NCBI GenBank assembly: GCA_035771165.1
Contig: JAWNZC010000223.1
Location: forward strand, 248,001-312,000
From: Paragorgia papillata
Lineage: Eukaryota > Cnidaria > Anthozoa > Scleralcyonacea > Coralliidae
DNA: 64,000 bases
Reading direction: 5' to 3'
The position numbers and the translations under genes were made by a program. How positions within the stretch are numbered: the stretch's first letter is position 1; each line of letters opens with the position of its first letter. Below the pieces are notes generated by a model, which saw only the letters and a list, made by a program, of their open reading frames with translations, searched no databases and had not been told where the DNA came from. Below, piece after piece: positions 11,176-23,115 of this stretch.

Positions 11176-11514
11176 ATTCCTATAGGAAGCGTAGTTTCCT
11201 ATAGGAATTCCTATTCAAATTCCTATAGGAAAAGTTATTCCTATAGGATTCTATAGGAATTCCTATAGGAAGCATATTTTCCTATAGGAATTCCTATCAA
11301 ATTCCTATAGGAAAATTTATTCCTATAGCATCCTATAGGAATTCCTATAGGAAGCACATTTAATTTTCCTATAGGAATTCCTATCAAATTCCTATAGGAA
11401 AATTTATTCCTATAGCATCCTATAGGAATTCCTATAGGAAGCATATTTTCCTATAGGAATTCCTATTCAAATTCCTATAGGAAAATTTGCTCCTATAGGA
11501 TCCTATAGGATTTT
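11176..11514. repeat. palindromic CCTATAGG satellite
   Basis: CCTATAGG occurs about 17 times by hand count, usually inside TTCCTATAGGAATTCCTATAGGAA-type palindromes. The blocks recur at roughly 80-88 bp, marked by GGAAGCATATTTTCC at about 11269, 11349 and 11437. The array ends in TTTTTTCGTAAGGGA. The minus-strand ORF (YRNSYRIL-like) is a product of the repeat. Confidence 0.93.
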
Positions 11515-11587
11515 TTCGTAAGGGACTTGCCAGGCGCTTCGCCTTTTCTCCTCTTCCCGTCATTCTTTGCGCGCACCCATATACGTC

Positions 11588-11657
11588 CCCCCCCCGCCCC
11601 CCCCCCCCCCCCCGCCCCCCCCCTCCCCCCCCCCCCCCCCCTCCCCCCCGCCCCGCT
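11588..11657. repeat. poly-C tract (poly-G on the minus strand)
   Basis: Almost pure C broken by single G or T residues, so the minus strand is strongly G-quadruplex-prone. The Gly-rich minus ORF across it is an artefact. Confidence 0.9.
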
Positions 11658-11993
11658 TCCCCTTCCCTCAATGATCGACTAGATCTCAATCTGAAGCGAC
11701 TGGGGACGAGGCAGCGTCAGAGTCACAAAGCAAGCAAATAGCAAGAAACACAATCACGACTAGCTGGGTTTTCCCTGGACATATTAGTGACTGTGCATAT
11801 ACAGTTGCATGGCATCAGCTAAATCCACAAGATTTAAATATATTATATTATAGTGTTCAGTCCGAGATCAGTTACGTTTCCATTTCTACAGATACTGCAA
11901 AATTCATGTTTAATGAGATAAAGTCTTGAACACAACTCGAGGCTACGCAAGTTATTTTCTTTCTAGACTTCACTCTTATGAACTTTTCTGAAA

Positions 11994-12174
11994 TGGGTCA
12001 TTCCAGAAAATATCTGCACTCCCTCCACAGAGGAAATACCAAATGGATCCTCCTCCCTTCTTGGGACATCCTAGAACAATTATAGTTAATGTGAAGTAAA
12101 TTATACACCCTCCCCCACCGGACAGCAAAAATTTCCTCTGTGGGAGGGGTATGGATATTTTCTGGAATGACCCA
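11994..12174. mobile_element. MITE with about 40-bp terminal inverted repeats
   Basis: TGGGTCATTCCAGAAAATAT at the left is matched by ATATTTTCTGGAATGACCCA at the right. The pairing continues inward through CCTCCACAGAGGAAAT and ATTTCCTCTGTGGGAGG. The element is about 181 bp and encodes nothing. Confidence 0.85.
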
Positions 12175-12328
12175 ATTGCTCACTATAATAATTATAACAA
12201 AGCACTTAAATGTCTGATACCTTGTGAAAAATATCAGTTTTGTTTCCCCGAGAGTTTTGTTTTCCCCTGGGGATCAGACATTAAGTGTATAATAGATTAT
12301 CGTGTACACATACATAGAAATAGTTGTG

Positions 12329-14277
12329 TTATGGATTTGTAGGTCCCTCAACTTCATGAAGTAATGGTAGTAGCACATATAGTCCATTGTAAGGAAGGCA
12401 TACAACTTTGCGAGCCAAGTCATCTTTTTCAAGTAGCATTCTCTTTGTTTTGCTGTTCAAGTCTCTAACACTGGCAATGTTAATAAGCTTTGAGCTGCAG
12501 GGTTCATGGAAGTAACTGTCCATGTGACGTTGACTAATGACGTCACAAACTAGTTTGCCATCTTGCCTCTTTTCTTTTACAAAGGCAAACTTTTCTGAAT
12601 GTAAAACGAAGCAGCAATCTTTCATTCTGGTTGAAATGCAGTGAATGGAACTCTTTATCGACCCAATAGCCTTAGTATTTTCCATTTCTGTCAGTCTCTT
12701 TGTTACTTGGGCTATTGGGTTTTTAGCCTTCTTGACCATTTTTTTCAACTTCTGAAGATGATTTTCAAACGGGAAGGCTGACACATCATTCAGGGAACTA
12801 TTGAAGTACTCAACATCATCAGTAATATGGAGAAGGTTGTGGACATTGTATACAGTGAATGTTTCTCCATATATATCGTTACATTTGCTCACAAAGTACA
12901 CCATCAATTCTGTGGCATACTGCAGGTGGTCTTTTTGCTTTTCCTAATTTGAATCCAACAAAATGGACATAGCAACAGTTAATGCCAGAAAATGCTTATA
13001 TACAGTGTTTGAAACCACATTCTTTAACACAAGAGGTCCAGTGTATAGTAAAAATTGTCTAAATTCTGTGGCCTTCCATCTATCCAAGTACTGTAATGAC
13101 CTTGGCTGCCTTGCAAATTCACTTGGCATTTTCCCTTGCAGTGATGCAAGGTTGTTCGAAATTTCAGCTACTAATTATGAGGACAGTCTGCACTGTCGTG
13201 GACCTTTTTTCAGGAAAGAAAGAATACGCTTTACAACTCCTAAACAGACCATATGCATAGTCTAAAGAAAATGTTGTGATGCACGAAATACCACAATTGG
13301 AAAGTGGTGTTTTTCGCACCTGATGATCTTTGTATACGAAAGAATTAAAATCATCATCATTGCGCAGTGGCAACACATCATCAGAGTTAAAAACAACTCT
13401 TCTTTCCCATGAACCTTTCACATTGCACCTTTCGCACGAAAAATAGGCATTGTGGTTTTTTATGCACTTCAAGAAAGACCTTGCAAGGGCATCATAAAGA
13501 AAAGCTTTGAGGTTTAATTTAAATGTCTTAGTGTTGTAAATTACTTGATTTTTCAGCTTTTTAAATTCCAAAGAATTTGGTTTGGTCTCCCCACAATACA
13601 GTGCTATTATGAATGGCTCAAATTTTCCAAAACAAGCTAATATAGGCCACATCTGAACATTAGAGGACTTAAACAGTGGTACTCCATCATTGTTCACAAT
13701 CAAGTCTATGGAGTTATAGCTTTGTGCGATAAATTCATTTTGTGCCAATATCCTCAGAATGCCAGTCTCAATACCAAAGTAGGTGTACGTGCCATCACAC
13801 TTCTCTGCCACTTGTGCAGTTTGGGGGGTTCCCGGAAGGGTTCGAGCATCTTTCGGGAGTCGGTGCCCTTGGCGCCGGAGTATATCTAGCATTTCATTCA
13901 GACCAGAACGTGTAATGCTGTGTTTTTGTAGCCCATGCTGCAAGATCCTCAGAAAGGACTGGTTTATCATCTACTTCAGACTGTTCACTTACTTCAGAGT
14001 CAGAAGAGGACAGGACTTCCTCAGAAAAGCAAACATCTGTGTCAGATTCAGAATTTAAATCTGGCAATGATATGGATGGTCTCTCTTCACATTCATGTGA
14101 AGGAATTGATGCCGAGATTACCCTGGGCTCTTCATCTTCACTTGAGTTTGGTAAAGCATTTACACTTTCCTGACATTTTCGCCATCTTTTATGATACATG
14201 ATGCACCTTACAAAACAAGAAAAAAAATAACACTTAACTGCTTTTACACCATGATTTACATAAACTCTTGTAAACAA
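12329..14277 (-). pseudogene. transposase-like gene (EnSpm/CACTA-like?), frameshifted
   Basis: Four minus-strand segments read in order: 14277-13894 (acidic Ser-rich N-terminus after MYHKRWRKC), 13970-13164 (LPKDARTLPGTP, IVNNDGVPLFKSSNVQMWPI, FLKCIKNHNAYFSCERC, a CxxC knuckle, FSLDYAYG), 13129-12944 (RQPRSLQYLDRWKATEFRQF then TGPLVLKN), and 12907-12329 (NVHNLLHITDDVEYF, SAFPFENHLQKLKK). I know these blocks as a repetitive metazoan family often called transposase domain-containing. A CACTA-type origin is my inference. Frameshifts near 13930 and 13200 and a loss after FSLDYAYG break it. A DUF4218-like C-terminus is possible. Confidence 0.65.
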
Positions 14278-15111
14278 GTGACGAGAATTTCACAGTTCAT
14301 TCTAATCCACGTGAAAGAGTCAAACATAGTTTCGTTAACACTCAATTCAATTCAAGGCTAGACAGATAGTAATGCCAAAGCGAGTCCAGCTTAAGCCAAA
14401 CAAGGCGAACATGTTGGTGTGTCTGGCTGAAAATTTGTAAAACCTAAATGTGCATGTGTAGAATGCATAAAATTGTAAATAATTACTCATTGTGGATTGA
14501 AGATACGAAGCTTAAGTAAACATTTCAATGTTTTGAGTTTTCTTACTGCCATAAAAATATCGATATGGTCAATATTTTTTCGATATTGGTATCGATATTT
14601 TTTCAATATCGCATCAGCCTATTATTTAAAAAGCTCGGTCAGAAAGTAGTTCAAATATCCTAAACCGAACCACTTCACTTAATGTAACCTTCACTCTACC
14701 ATCTGAGTAGCTCAATGTCTAGAGCATCTCACTGGGATTCAATGCCCATGGTCTGAGAATTGATTTAATTCCCATCGGAGAATCGGAAACCATCTCCAAG
14801 TTTAAGTGACAATAGAAGTGTGTCATTCAATTATAAAAGTTATATAAAAGCAGGAAAGCAGTAACGGACTATAACAGAAAACAAATCATTGTGCAAGTTC
14901 ATTCGTTATTTCTGAAACTTCATGATGTTTAAAATTTAGCTGCGAAGTTAGCGATAAAGTTTGTCAATTTGAACAAACTTACAGCATCACTTTTGATTTT
15001 GAAACTAAATGGCAAGTTGTGATTATTATGTTAATGAAGGAATTTTTGTGTGGGCTAAACGGTCATTCAAAGACTTTTCCCTTGGGCGTTTGGCGTTTGG
15101 AGTTGTAGTAA
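14278..15111. other. intergenic; SINE-like fragment
   Basis: At about 14700-14790, GAGTAGCTCAATGTCTAGAG resembles a Pol III A box and GAATTGATTTAATTCCCA a degenerate B box about 50 bp later. This suggests an old tRNA-derived SINE. No gene is seen. Confidence 0.35.
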
Positions 15112-15400
15112 CTAGTTTGTGGCAAACAGTGCCAAAATCTCATTTTACTGTTGGTCTCAGTTAATTTTGGATGTGTGATTCGGAAGTTCCTAGCCAAATT
15201 TTGACTGGTGAAGTTCGATTGTGGCGAACAATATGTGTGCATGGACTTTTTATTTTACGGCAGATGTTGCCAAATATCCGAGCTCCGAATTGAACTTCGC
15301 CGGTCAGACCTTGGCAACGATCTTCCGAACCATACATCCAAAGGCTAAACTGAAACCAACAGTAAAATGAGATTTTGGTACCGTATGCTACAAACTCAAA
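15112..15400. mobile_element. palindromic MITE, about 110-bp arms
   Basis: The left arm (TAGTTTGTGGCAAAC, CAAAATCTCATTTTACTGTT, GATTCGGAAG) is the diverged reverse complement of the right arm (CTTCCGAACC, CCAACAGTAAAATGAGATTT, GCTACAAACT). About 60 bp of loop lies between. It has no coding capacity. The ORF starting at 15367 begins inside the right arm and is not supported. Confidence 0.75.
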
Positions 15401-16470
15401 ATGCCAATCATCCGTTTGTGATATCTGGTCAGGTTAGTTTCAAACTCAAGGCAAAAGGAAAGCCATGTACTTTTGAAATTTCCCCATACACGGTAAAAGG
15501 TCGACCTTTGCATAAAACGGTCTTTTGTTTACATTTATGTTCACGGTGTATTATGTTTGTGCCTTGCGGTGTTCAGATTTTAATCTTACTTATCAAAGTG
15601 TATAGTAATAGGGTTTTAATTTGCCATAATTATTGGATGAAAACTGTAAAAATCCTGCGACGAATATCGGAACGTCTAAAATTAGCAATTGTGTCTCATT
15701 GGTTCGCAATACCTGCTCGCAACCTACATATAAACACCATGAAGTTTCGCCAATACTGTATTGAAATAACGAGCGAACTTCAGAAGACTTTTGTTAAAAG
15801 TTGCTGGTATGCAACATAAGATTTAAATTTTGTTGCATTAGTGATATGGTTGCACTTACAATAGCAAGTGCACGCCAGTGGCATTGGTAAGTGGGCCGAG
15901 TTGACCGGCTTCCGACTGCCAGACATGATCAAGACAGTGTGCTCTGTCAGACTATTTCCTAATCCTCTTTTCTCTCGAACGTATTTTGCTGACGTCACAG
16001 AATAGGGATCGACTGTATATCCAGACTTCTGTCGAATCTATAACTCAATACTTAGAACTAATAATATAGTTTAAGACTCAATAGTTTTGTCTTATCAAGA
16101 CAAAAATGAATCGTACCCTTCTTCCCCTCCAGGTGACATTGACCTACTAGGCTTAGTGTTTTTCTTGCGAAAACCCATTGTACGGCTGTACCGTTTGGTA
16201 AACTAAAATACCAAAGCCATTCTTGATAAGTCGTGGAGTCGATCTTGTGGCCGGGTATCTTTTCGATAAACTCTCCTGGTTAGCATGTTGACAATGTTGT
16301 AGCCTTTTGCCGAAGCGAGTTCTATCTTACCGGTATGACGTCACAAGTTTGCTAGTACCAGGCTACCTTTTAACGCGGTCGTTGTTTAAATATGGTTCAG
16401 AAAAATGGCCAAAACTCGATCTTTGACAGAACTAATCGCGATATGCTACACAAACTTATAAAAGGCTGCC
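15401..16470. other. intergenic, no gene seen
   Basis: The ORF covering 15367-15819 has no recognisable motif and starts within a MITE. Nothing else is supported on either strand. Confidence 0.45.
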
Positions 16471-17060
16471 CAAGGATGGCATTCTTACCTGAGAATTATT
16501 AATAGGCGAAGATTGATCCCTCGAGTCGAGAACAAGTTGATAATTTTGTGAAGTCTGCATGGCCATATTATAAAGTTTTAAAAAATATGAAAGAAATGGT
16601 CACAACTAAGAAATATGCACGTTAGAGTAATCATGGTATAAAACACAAAATTATTTGAGGATTGTCCACGGATGGCATTCTTACCCGCGAATAATCCGAA
16701 TATGGATCCCTTGTGAACACGTTGGCCATATAAAGTTTGAAAAGAATAAGAAAGAAATGGTCACAGCTTAGAAATACACACCCTAGAGTAATCGGTGTAA
16801 ACAAAACAATAAACGATTTAAGGATTGTCGAAGGATGGCATTCTTACCTCCGAATAATGCGAAGAAACACGGCTATTGACAAGTACTATGCATGGCCACA
16901 TCAAGTTGGAAACAAATAAGAAAGAAATGGTCACAACTTAGAAATACACACGTTAAAGTAATCATGGTATAATACACAATAAACGTATTCAAGGATTGTC
17001 CACAGATGACATATTCTTACCTAAAAATAATGCGAAGATTGATCCCTCGAGAACACGTCG
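16471..17060. repeat. four imperfect tandem units of about 163-197 bp
   Basis: GGATGGCATTCTTACC-type blocks recur at about 16474, 16671, 16834 and 17005. Each of the first three is followed by AAGAAAGAAATGGTCACA or a close variant and then AGAAATACACAC. The units are diverged and of unequal length. The short ORF 16737-16919 is a by-product. Confidence 0.8.
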
Positions 17061-17524
17061 AAAAGCGAAAACACAATTGTCAATAGCACCAAGTCGACAA
17101 GGAAGCTTGTGAGCCTGCGGTGTTTCCTGGGAAACCGTATATGAGCTACATTTACGCTCGTCCCAAACTCCCAGTCAGATTAACCGTGCAAAATGCAAAA
17201 CAGAAAGCCATTTCACGAAATTTGTTGCCAAGGAAACAAGTTATAAAGAGAATACAATAAGTTTGCGTATCTCGCACAACACGGCAGACACGATCGAAAA
17301 ATAATTCTTCATAAAAATTATAATTTGACGTTGTATGTGGATTATATTTCGACGTCGAACCAACATCTGTTTACAACGTTCCTGTATATTAAAGTTCGTT
17401 GAAGTCAGGATCAAGCAAAATTCCTTATTTCCCCTATGACAACCAACTTTTGGCCAAACAGCAGATGATTGCGAAAATTCGTGCCTATAGTTTGACATTG
17501 ATCTTACGTTGTTCCGACGTCGAT

Positions 17525-17641
17525 GCGCAGGCGCGATATTCTACGCCATCCTACGCAATGTCCTACGCAATCCTGGCAAGTTCCCCAGGCAGTTTTAACC
17601 TTCTTCTGAAGGTCCAAACTGTCGGGGGAACTTGCCAGGAG
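17525..17641. repeat. dispersed palindromic repeat, copy 1
   Basis: TACGCAATCCTGGCAAGTTC...GAACTTGCCAGGA forms a hairpin with arms of about 36 bp. The upstream GCGCAGGCGCGATATT is shared with the second copy at 53989-54108. The right arm is cut short here (AGGAGTTTTTT). Confidence 0.85.
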
Positions 17642-19060
17642 TTTTTTAAAAATTTAAATTCTACTTTCACCGTTGTAATTTAACACTAAGCCTATTATCA
17701 GTTTTATTCCCTTGTAAATATAAAGAACGTATATATTTAATTTTAGTCACTTGGTCTGATGATGACTTTGTAATAAAATCGAAATATAACCGTTTCATCT
17801 TTGTCTTGTCTTAATCCATATGCTCGTCTTCGGATTGTGTTTTATCTTATATTTCTTTAAATTGTCGGCTGGCCTTGGCTTATGTTCCTTTGTCTTAAGT
17901 GGGGTTTTTTTCCAAAAAAATTGTTTGTTTCATAGTCACTTCAACAGAAGGTTTAGATAAATTTAAAAGGAAATTTGTATTAAAGTTGCCAGATTTGCAA
18001 TTCAAACTTACCACTTTCCCTTTGGTATAGATTGTAATCCTAAACACGTTAGGGGGAAGTAGCCATTCCCTTAGCCTCCTTCGCAGACGTTCTTTGTGTC
18101 TCGTTCCTTCGGTGGTGTTTTTGGTGCGGTATTTCGGTAATTTTCCGCGTCGGTACGGTATTTTATTTATATCCACTCCAGCAGTTCCGGTATTCATTAA
18201 ATTTTCGAGGCGGTACTACGGTATTTTTCGCGGTATTGCGGTTCGGAGTACCGCCCAATGTTCCCCTCTAGGTAGGTTTTTAAAATAAATAATTTGTCCA
18301 TTTGTCAGAATACTCAGTATTTGCATTGTACCTTCCATTTCTAATTGTAACTTTCTCTCTAAGAGTTCCAGTTCATTTACATCTTCTGTCCGCATTAGTG
18401 GGAGATTTGGTTGCACCATTATCCGATCTTCGTCTTTTGGAGGGTCACTGCGTATTGTACACACTATAATACAAAAAAGAGAACAAATACAAGCAATTCA
18501 ACTCTATTTATCATTTAACACATCAGTTGCACAAGAGCAATTGTGGACAAGGTATTATGTGTATATGTCTGTAATCATATGTACTATTTATATTTATATG
18601 TACCAGTGTAATCTGCCAAAAACACGTACTGACAGGTTTAGACTTTCTTTTTTCACAGCAATGTGCAAAAACCACTTTGTATAGATTTTTAATGTCTGAG
18701 CCAATATTACGCTAAAATTTTTATATAATTATTCATACATTGTTATACATTTTATAGAATTCGAAAGTACTTATGTAAACCCTCGCCTACGACTCGGGTT
18801 CACATAAACTTTCGAATTTTCCCAACTCAATCTCCTGTTTGCATCAGGCTATATACGCACGGGCGGCCATTTTCTGTTTCTTAAATCAAATAACATTTTG
18901 ATAAAAATGCGCTTAAGAAAATACTAGCAATCATAAGTTGTCTTCTCTATCTAACTTGACTGGGAATTTCACGGCATTTGCTAAAATCATCGAATTGAGA
19001 CGAATATTCAAACAAGCTCTGTTACGTGTAATGTCGGATTATTAATTGCAAGAAAAGAAA
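17642..19060. other. intergenic; small hairpin
   Basis: No gene. GGTCTGATGATGACTTTG at about 17754 resembles a Penelope 3' end. AATTCGAAAGTACTTATGTA at 18758 pairs with TCACATAAACTTTCGAATT ending at about 18818 as a 60-bp hairpin. At 18115-18245 GCGGTATTT-type motifs repeat irregularly. Confidence 0.45.
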
Positions 19061-20667
19061 CAACCTCGTACCCAGGGTCTTATCTCCGCTCCCCCTCCCC
19101 CGCCCACCGCTGCGAAAAGACCCTGGTCCAGGCTGGTCACGTGCTGCCCAAAATATGGGCAGTACAAAATAAATTTAGTGTGGGTAGGGTAGTACAAAAA
19201 ACTTTCTCAACTTACCGACAGGAATAGTGTTTATACAAAACGCAAAACCTCTGGCCAGATGAAATGTCACGACTCACGAAAGGTGCACAACGGCTTGGAG
19301 AAACAATTCGAAACGAGATATAATTTAATAAGAATGCCAAAGTCTCAAAGATCAATATTTTGCTGGCTTTGTAGCGCTGGCGACATGTGTTATTTTTGGT
19401 AGAATATTCGTCTTAAGCATTCGAATCGCGAGGCTTTTAACTGGACGTATTCACTTAAATATAACGGCAGCTTTCACGTGTGGTATTCAATAACGTACAG
19501 GTGAAACACGTACGTATTTTATTGTTTATATTGAGAGTTTGAAACAGTCTTCCATTTCATTATCCACTGTGAGCTTTACTGTGCTGCGTTGTTTTGACCA
19601 GTTCTCATGCGGACAAAATTATCGTCAGTCATCCACGAACATGATAAGTGATAAATATATTTGATATAAAATGCCAATTTTCAAGTTCATTTTAAAAAAG
19701 GTTAGTCGATATCCGTACCTATTATATTTTAAACAATTGGCGAGGGACTATAATTTAATATGACGTGTTATTATTAATAGTCCGAAAAGCGGCGGGTATA
19801 TTAGGTTGTTCCGTTTAAAACGATCAAAACTAAAAGATACGTAAGAAGTTAACTTGAACGGGGGTTTCTTTATCGGACAAGAAGTTTGTGACAGCAAAGA
19901 AGCAGAAAAATCGATAAGACTCGCCCGCTTTCTCGAAGTCTACTGAAAATACTATTTCTTTAAGTAAACAACACAGCGCATTCAGAAATGCAGACAGATG
20001 ACAACAAAGGTTCAACATTTCACCTTTGCCTTATTAAATGTGTCTAGTGTCTTGCTATAGCATTATAGAATGGTTTCAAGTATTTTACTATTTTAGTACT
20101 GTTTATTTTTGTTTATTTGTCGTTGATTAATACTAGCTATTGTTCGATATTTTAATATACGTTGCCGAATGGAGGAGCGGCAACAGTTTTCGTAGGCCAT
20201 TCATATTTCATGATCAAGCGACGAAAGATCACATTTGCGATGTAACTGGAGTTTATATAAATAGAAAAATGATAATAAGATATCGATTAATCGACTATAT
20301 ATTGTATAATTTAAGCACCCAGGTTGACGATTATAAAACGAATTGGAACATCTAAATCTTTCTTCATTGTAAACTTAAATAAACACAGCGATTTATTATA
20401 AACTAAAAACAATAGCTGTCAAAATTCAATTTTAAAATCGTATCACCAGTTTAACCATTCATTTCAAAATCTAATACCAGAAAACAAAACAAGATACGTA
20501 TACATGCATTTCTTCGACGACTCCAGCGAGGTCAAGCATTGATACGCAGGGGACCCTCCCACAGTCGAAAATTTTGATAGACGACACGTGACCAGCCTGG
20601 ACCAGGGTCTTTTCGCAGCGGTGGGCGGGGGAGGGGGAGTGGAGATAAGACCCTGGGTACGAGGTTG
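19061..20667. mobile_element. Mutator-like element, non-autonomous, 9-bp target duplication
   Basis: CAACCTCGTACCCAGGGTCT begins the left inverted repeat (19061-19143), and its near-perfect reverse complement ends the element at 20667 (AGACCCTGGGTACGAGGTTG). The arms are about 84 bp with one visible mismatch (CCGCTCC versus CCACTCC). GAAAAGAAA flanks both sides exactly (19052-19060 and 20668-20676). Long inverted repeats and a 9-bp duplication fit the Mutator (MULE) superfamily. The 1.44-kb interior shows no transposase; ORFs at 19830-20018 (-) and 20140-20355 (+) have no motif. Confidence 0.85.
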
Positions 20668-20789
20668 GAAAAGAAATTGATTTTTCTTTTTAACGTTAAA
20701 AGTTAACGAGCTGTAATTTATAAAAATGTAATCATTTTATGGGAATAAAGGCAATAAACCTAGAGTAGCTCTATGTATGAATTTAACAA

Positions 20790-21110
20790 AGACACGGCGC
20801 CTATTCGAGGAGGGTGTCCCAAAAAAAAAATTCCCGCGTCCATTTTTGTACAGCATCTTCTTTAATTTGGGTACAAGATGTAAATTTTTATATCACGCGG
20901 AAGGCCCATCACTCCTTCTTTCTTGGCTGAAATTTTCAGAGCTAAATAGTTATCTACTCGCTTCCTGGAGTCATTTAAAGAGGCAACATCAAAATTTGAA
21001 CTTGTCCAAATTATGCAAATTATCTATGCTACCTACAGATTCGGAAAAATACAGGGTGTCCCAAACGAATGTTGCCCATCCCGTTTTTGACCACAGCTTT
21101 GTTTGAGCGC
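20790..21110. repeat. dispersed repeat with GGGTGTCCCAAA ends
   Basis: AGGGTGTCCCAAAAA opens it and GGGTGTCCCAAACGAATG occurs near the other end (about 21056). The interior (GTAAATTTTTATATCACGCG, GAAATTTTCAGAGCTAAATA, TTTGAACTTGTCCAAATTAT) matches the reverse complement of 48063-48250. The short ORF of each copy translates to related sequence, but I read this as a shared repeat and not a gene. Confidence 0.7.
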
Positions 21111-22162
21111 GGAATACAATAGTCAGGTTCCTTATTTCGTTTACGTTTTTTGGAGATTAGGTAAATTAGACATTTTTACAAACTCCATGGAATAGCTAAT
21201 CAGAAAATACATGTTTCCATTTTCCCGGAAGCCTGTAAGGCAGCCATCTTGGATTTTTTTAAATGGCGACCTTGAACTGGGAATTTCTCAATATTTTGGC
21301 TTCCAGATGACCTAGAATTCCGATTTTCGTGGCTGAACCTATATTTTGGGGTACAAGAAATCCAATTATGCTAATTAAAAAGGGCACAAATTGGCAAAGG
21401 CACATGTATTGGTGGCCATATTGGATTTTTTATACGCGTTACGCAAATTGTCAACACTTTTATTTGTTCTTTAATTGTTGAGTTGCGTGTGTAAGTAATA
21501 TTTATTTTGGATAATTGCACAGCGGGATTGATGTCATAGCGTTGAGTTGTGTGTAATACATTTTTTTTGCACAACGAATAATTGGATTTGCGAGTGCGTG
21601 GGCGGGTTGAATGTATTATTCTAGTTTCGAATGTAAATTAATCTTGATACCCAAAAAAGAATACTGAGAATGATTTATTTATATCCAACTCAGGATATTG
21701 CAAATTTACCGATATTTGATTGCAAACGGTATGAGACAATGCAAACATATTTTATTGAAGAGAGAAAAAAATTATTTTACATAGTAGATATTTTTACGTT
21801 GCTTTTCTTTAGGATGGATTTTTTTTATGTCTTTTATAAGCCTTCGTTCAATTAATTCTAAATCATTCACTATTTCTTTAAAGTGTTCTAATTTAGTTGT
21901 ACGTATTTATACACTAACCAACGATAACGATAACGTTATTTTTCCCCCCCTTGGCATATATTCAAGTGCTGGGTTACGATTAGATTAGATTATAAAATAA
22001 CATGTGAATGTAGACGTGATGGTTTGAGAAGAGAGAAATAAATAAATTGAAATGTATTATTGTCATGTTGACAAATCTATTTTTATTTGATCACAAACTC
22101 TCAAGGTCAAAGAATTTACAGAATTTGAAAGATTTGACGATAATTTTGTTATCTTTTTTAAT
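21111..22162. other. repeat-derived DNA, weak ORF at 21670-21855
   Basis: CAGCCATCTTGGATTTTTT and GGTGGCCATATTGGATTTTT are related short repeats around 21240-21430. The 61-codon ORF at 21670-21855 (aromatic-rich) lies at the left edge of the virus-like block and has no known motif. Confidence 0.35.
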
Positions 22163-22830
22163 ATGGATACGATTATTTTTAGATCGTTTCAAAGGAATGT
22201 CTACGCAAAAAATTATAATCAATTGTCTAGCGAAGAACATAAAAATTTAAAATCTACATCAGGTTGTGAGATTTGGAAGCTAGTCACACATGTGTTAGAT
22301 ATAGAATCTTTTCAAATCGGAAAGAATTGTTATCGTGAAGTGTCGATTTACGATTTACACACATTGAGGGTATACAGTTTTCAAATATATAATGAAGATT
22401 TGAAACCTTATTTTAATTTGCGTGAATACGAGCGAAAGTGTGTTGATTATCAAGTTCGCAATATTCACGGATTAAAATTATATACTATACCCAAACTATT
22501 ACACAGAAGGAGAGGTGATAGAATTTTTAAATATTTTAACAGAAAAACTAATTGCGTGATAGGATTTAAAGGTGGTACTACGAACGAAATTTATGCACGA
22601 AACAGAATGTGTTGTGTATTAATTTGGAAAATTTCGGAGCATCCAAGTATGAAACACTATGCCAAGAGTATAAATTGGGTGAGAAATGTTGCTCTCATCA
22701 CACACGACGAACTAGAAAACAATACCATTGCTCAAAGTATGAAATGATCGTGTTTATGGCTTATACCTTTCAACGTTTGGGAGACACGAGTTTATTTAAC
22801 AAAGTCATGAAACAACACCTCGAGGAATAA
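22163..22830 (+). pseudogene. virus-like protein with exonuclease-like motif, one frameshift
   Basis: The first frame (22163 to about 22620) carries HVLDIESFQIG, NIHGLKLY and CVIGFKGGTTNE. A second frame (about 22615-22830) continues with NLENFGASKYETL, CCSHHTRRTRKQYHCSKYE and ends HLEE. The D-x-E in LDIESF could be the first motif of a DEDD 3'-5' exonuclease, and the Cys/His cluster looks metal binding. I associate this pattern with uncharacterised proteins of invertebrates and Polinton/adintovirus-like elements; that is from memory and untested. One frameshift near 22620 splits it. Confidence 0.45.
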
Positions 22831-22903
22831 TGGTTAGGGACAATTCAACCGTAACAGCGATGAGTGTTTTACTTATGAATTTTCTTTTCACCCAATTTTA
22901 TGG

Positions 22904-23104
22904 GTGTTGTACAAGTTGTGCAAACCCCTTTGTTTGATGCAACCATTGTTGAATGGAAAGACGCGTCGCATCACAAAGATACCGTATCGAGACGATGGAT
23001 GGGAAAAATTGTGCGACGATCATCGAGATGTGAATAATACAGACGACTTTTCTTACGAAGGAATATTTTTTAACCTTAAGTCGAAATTAATGTCGTTAAG
23101 TTGA
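22904..23104 (+). CDS. hypothetical small ORF, virus-like block
   Basis: A 66-codon ORF (MLYKLCKPLCLMQPLLNGKT...) of unknown function. It ends at 23104, immediately before the next gene's frame opens, so the spacing is compact like that of the neighbours. A second frame starting MGVVQVVQTPLFD at about 22900 also stays open for over 40 codons, so the true frame is uncertain. No domain is recognised. Confidence 0.3.
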   Translation: MLYKLCKPLCLMQPLLNGKTRRITKIPYRDDGWEKLCDDHRDVNNTDDFSYEGIFFNLKSKLMSLS

Positions 23105-23115
23105 AAACTGATTCT

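Noticed and set aside
11241..11689. ORFs rich in Tyr-Arg-Asn-Ser and in Gly
   Set aside because: They arise from the CCTATAGG satellite and the poly-C tract.
12963..13265. Plus-strand ORF of 100 codons
   Set aside because: It is the antisense of the minus-strand transposase-like gene.
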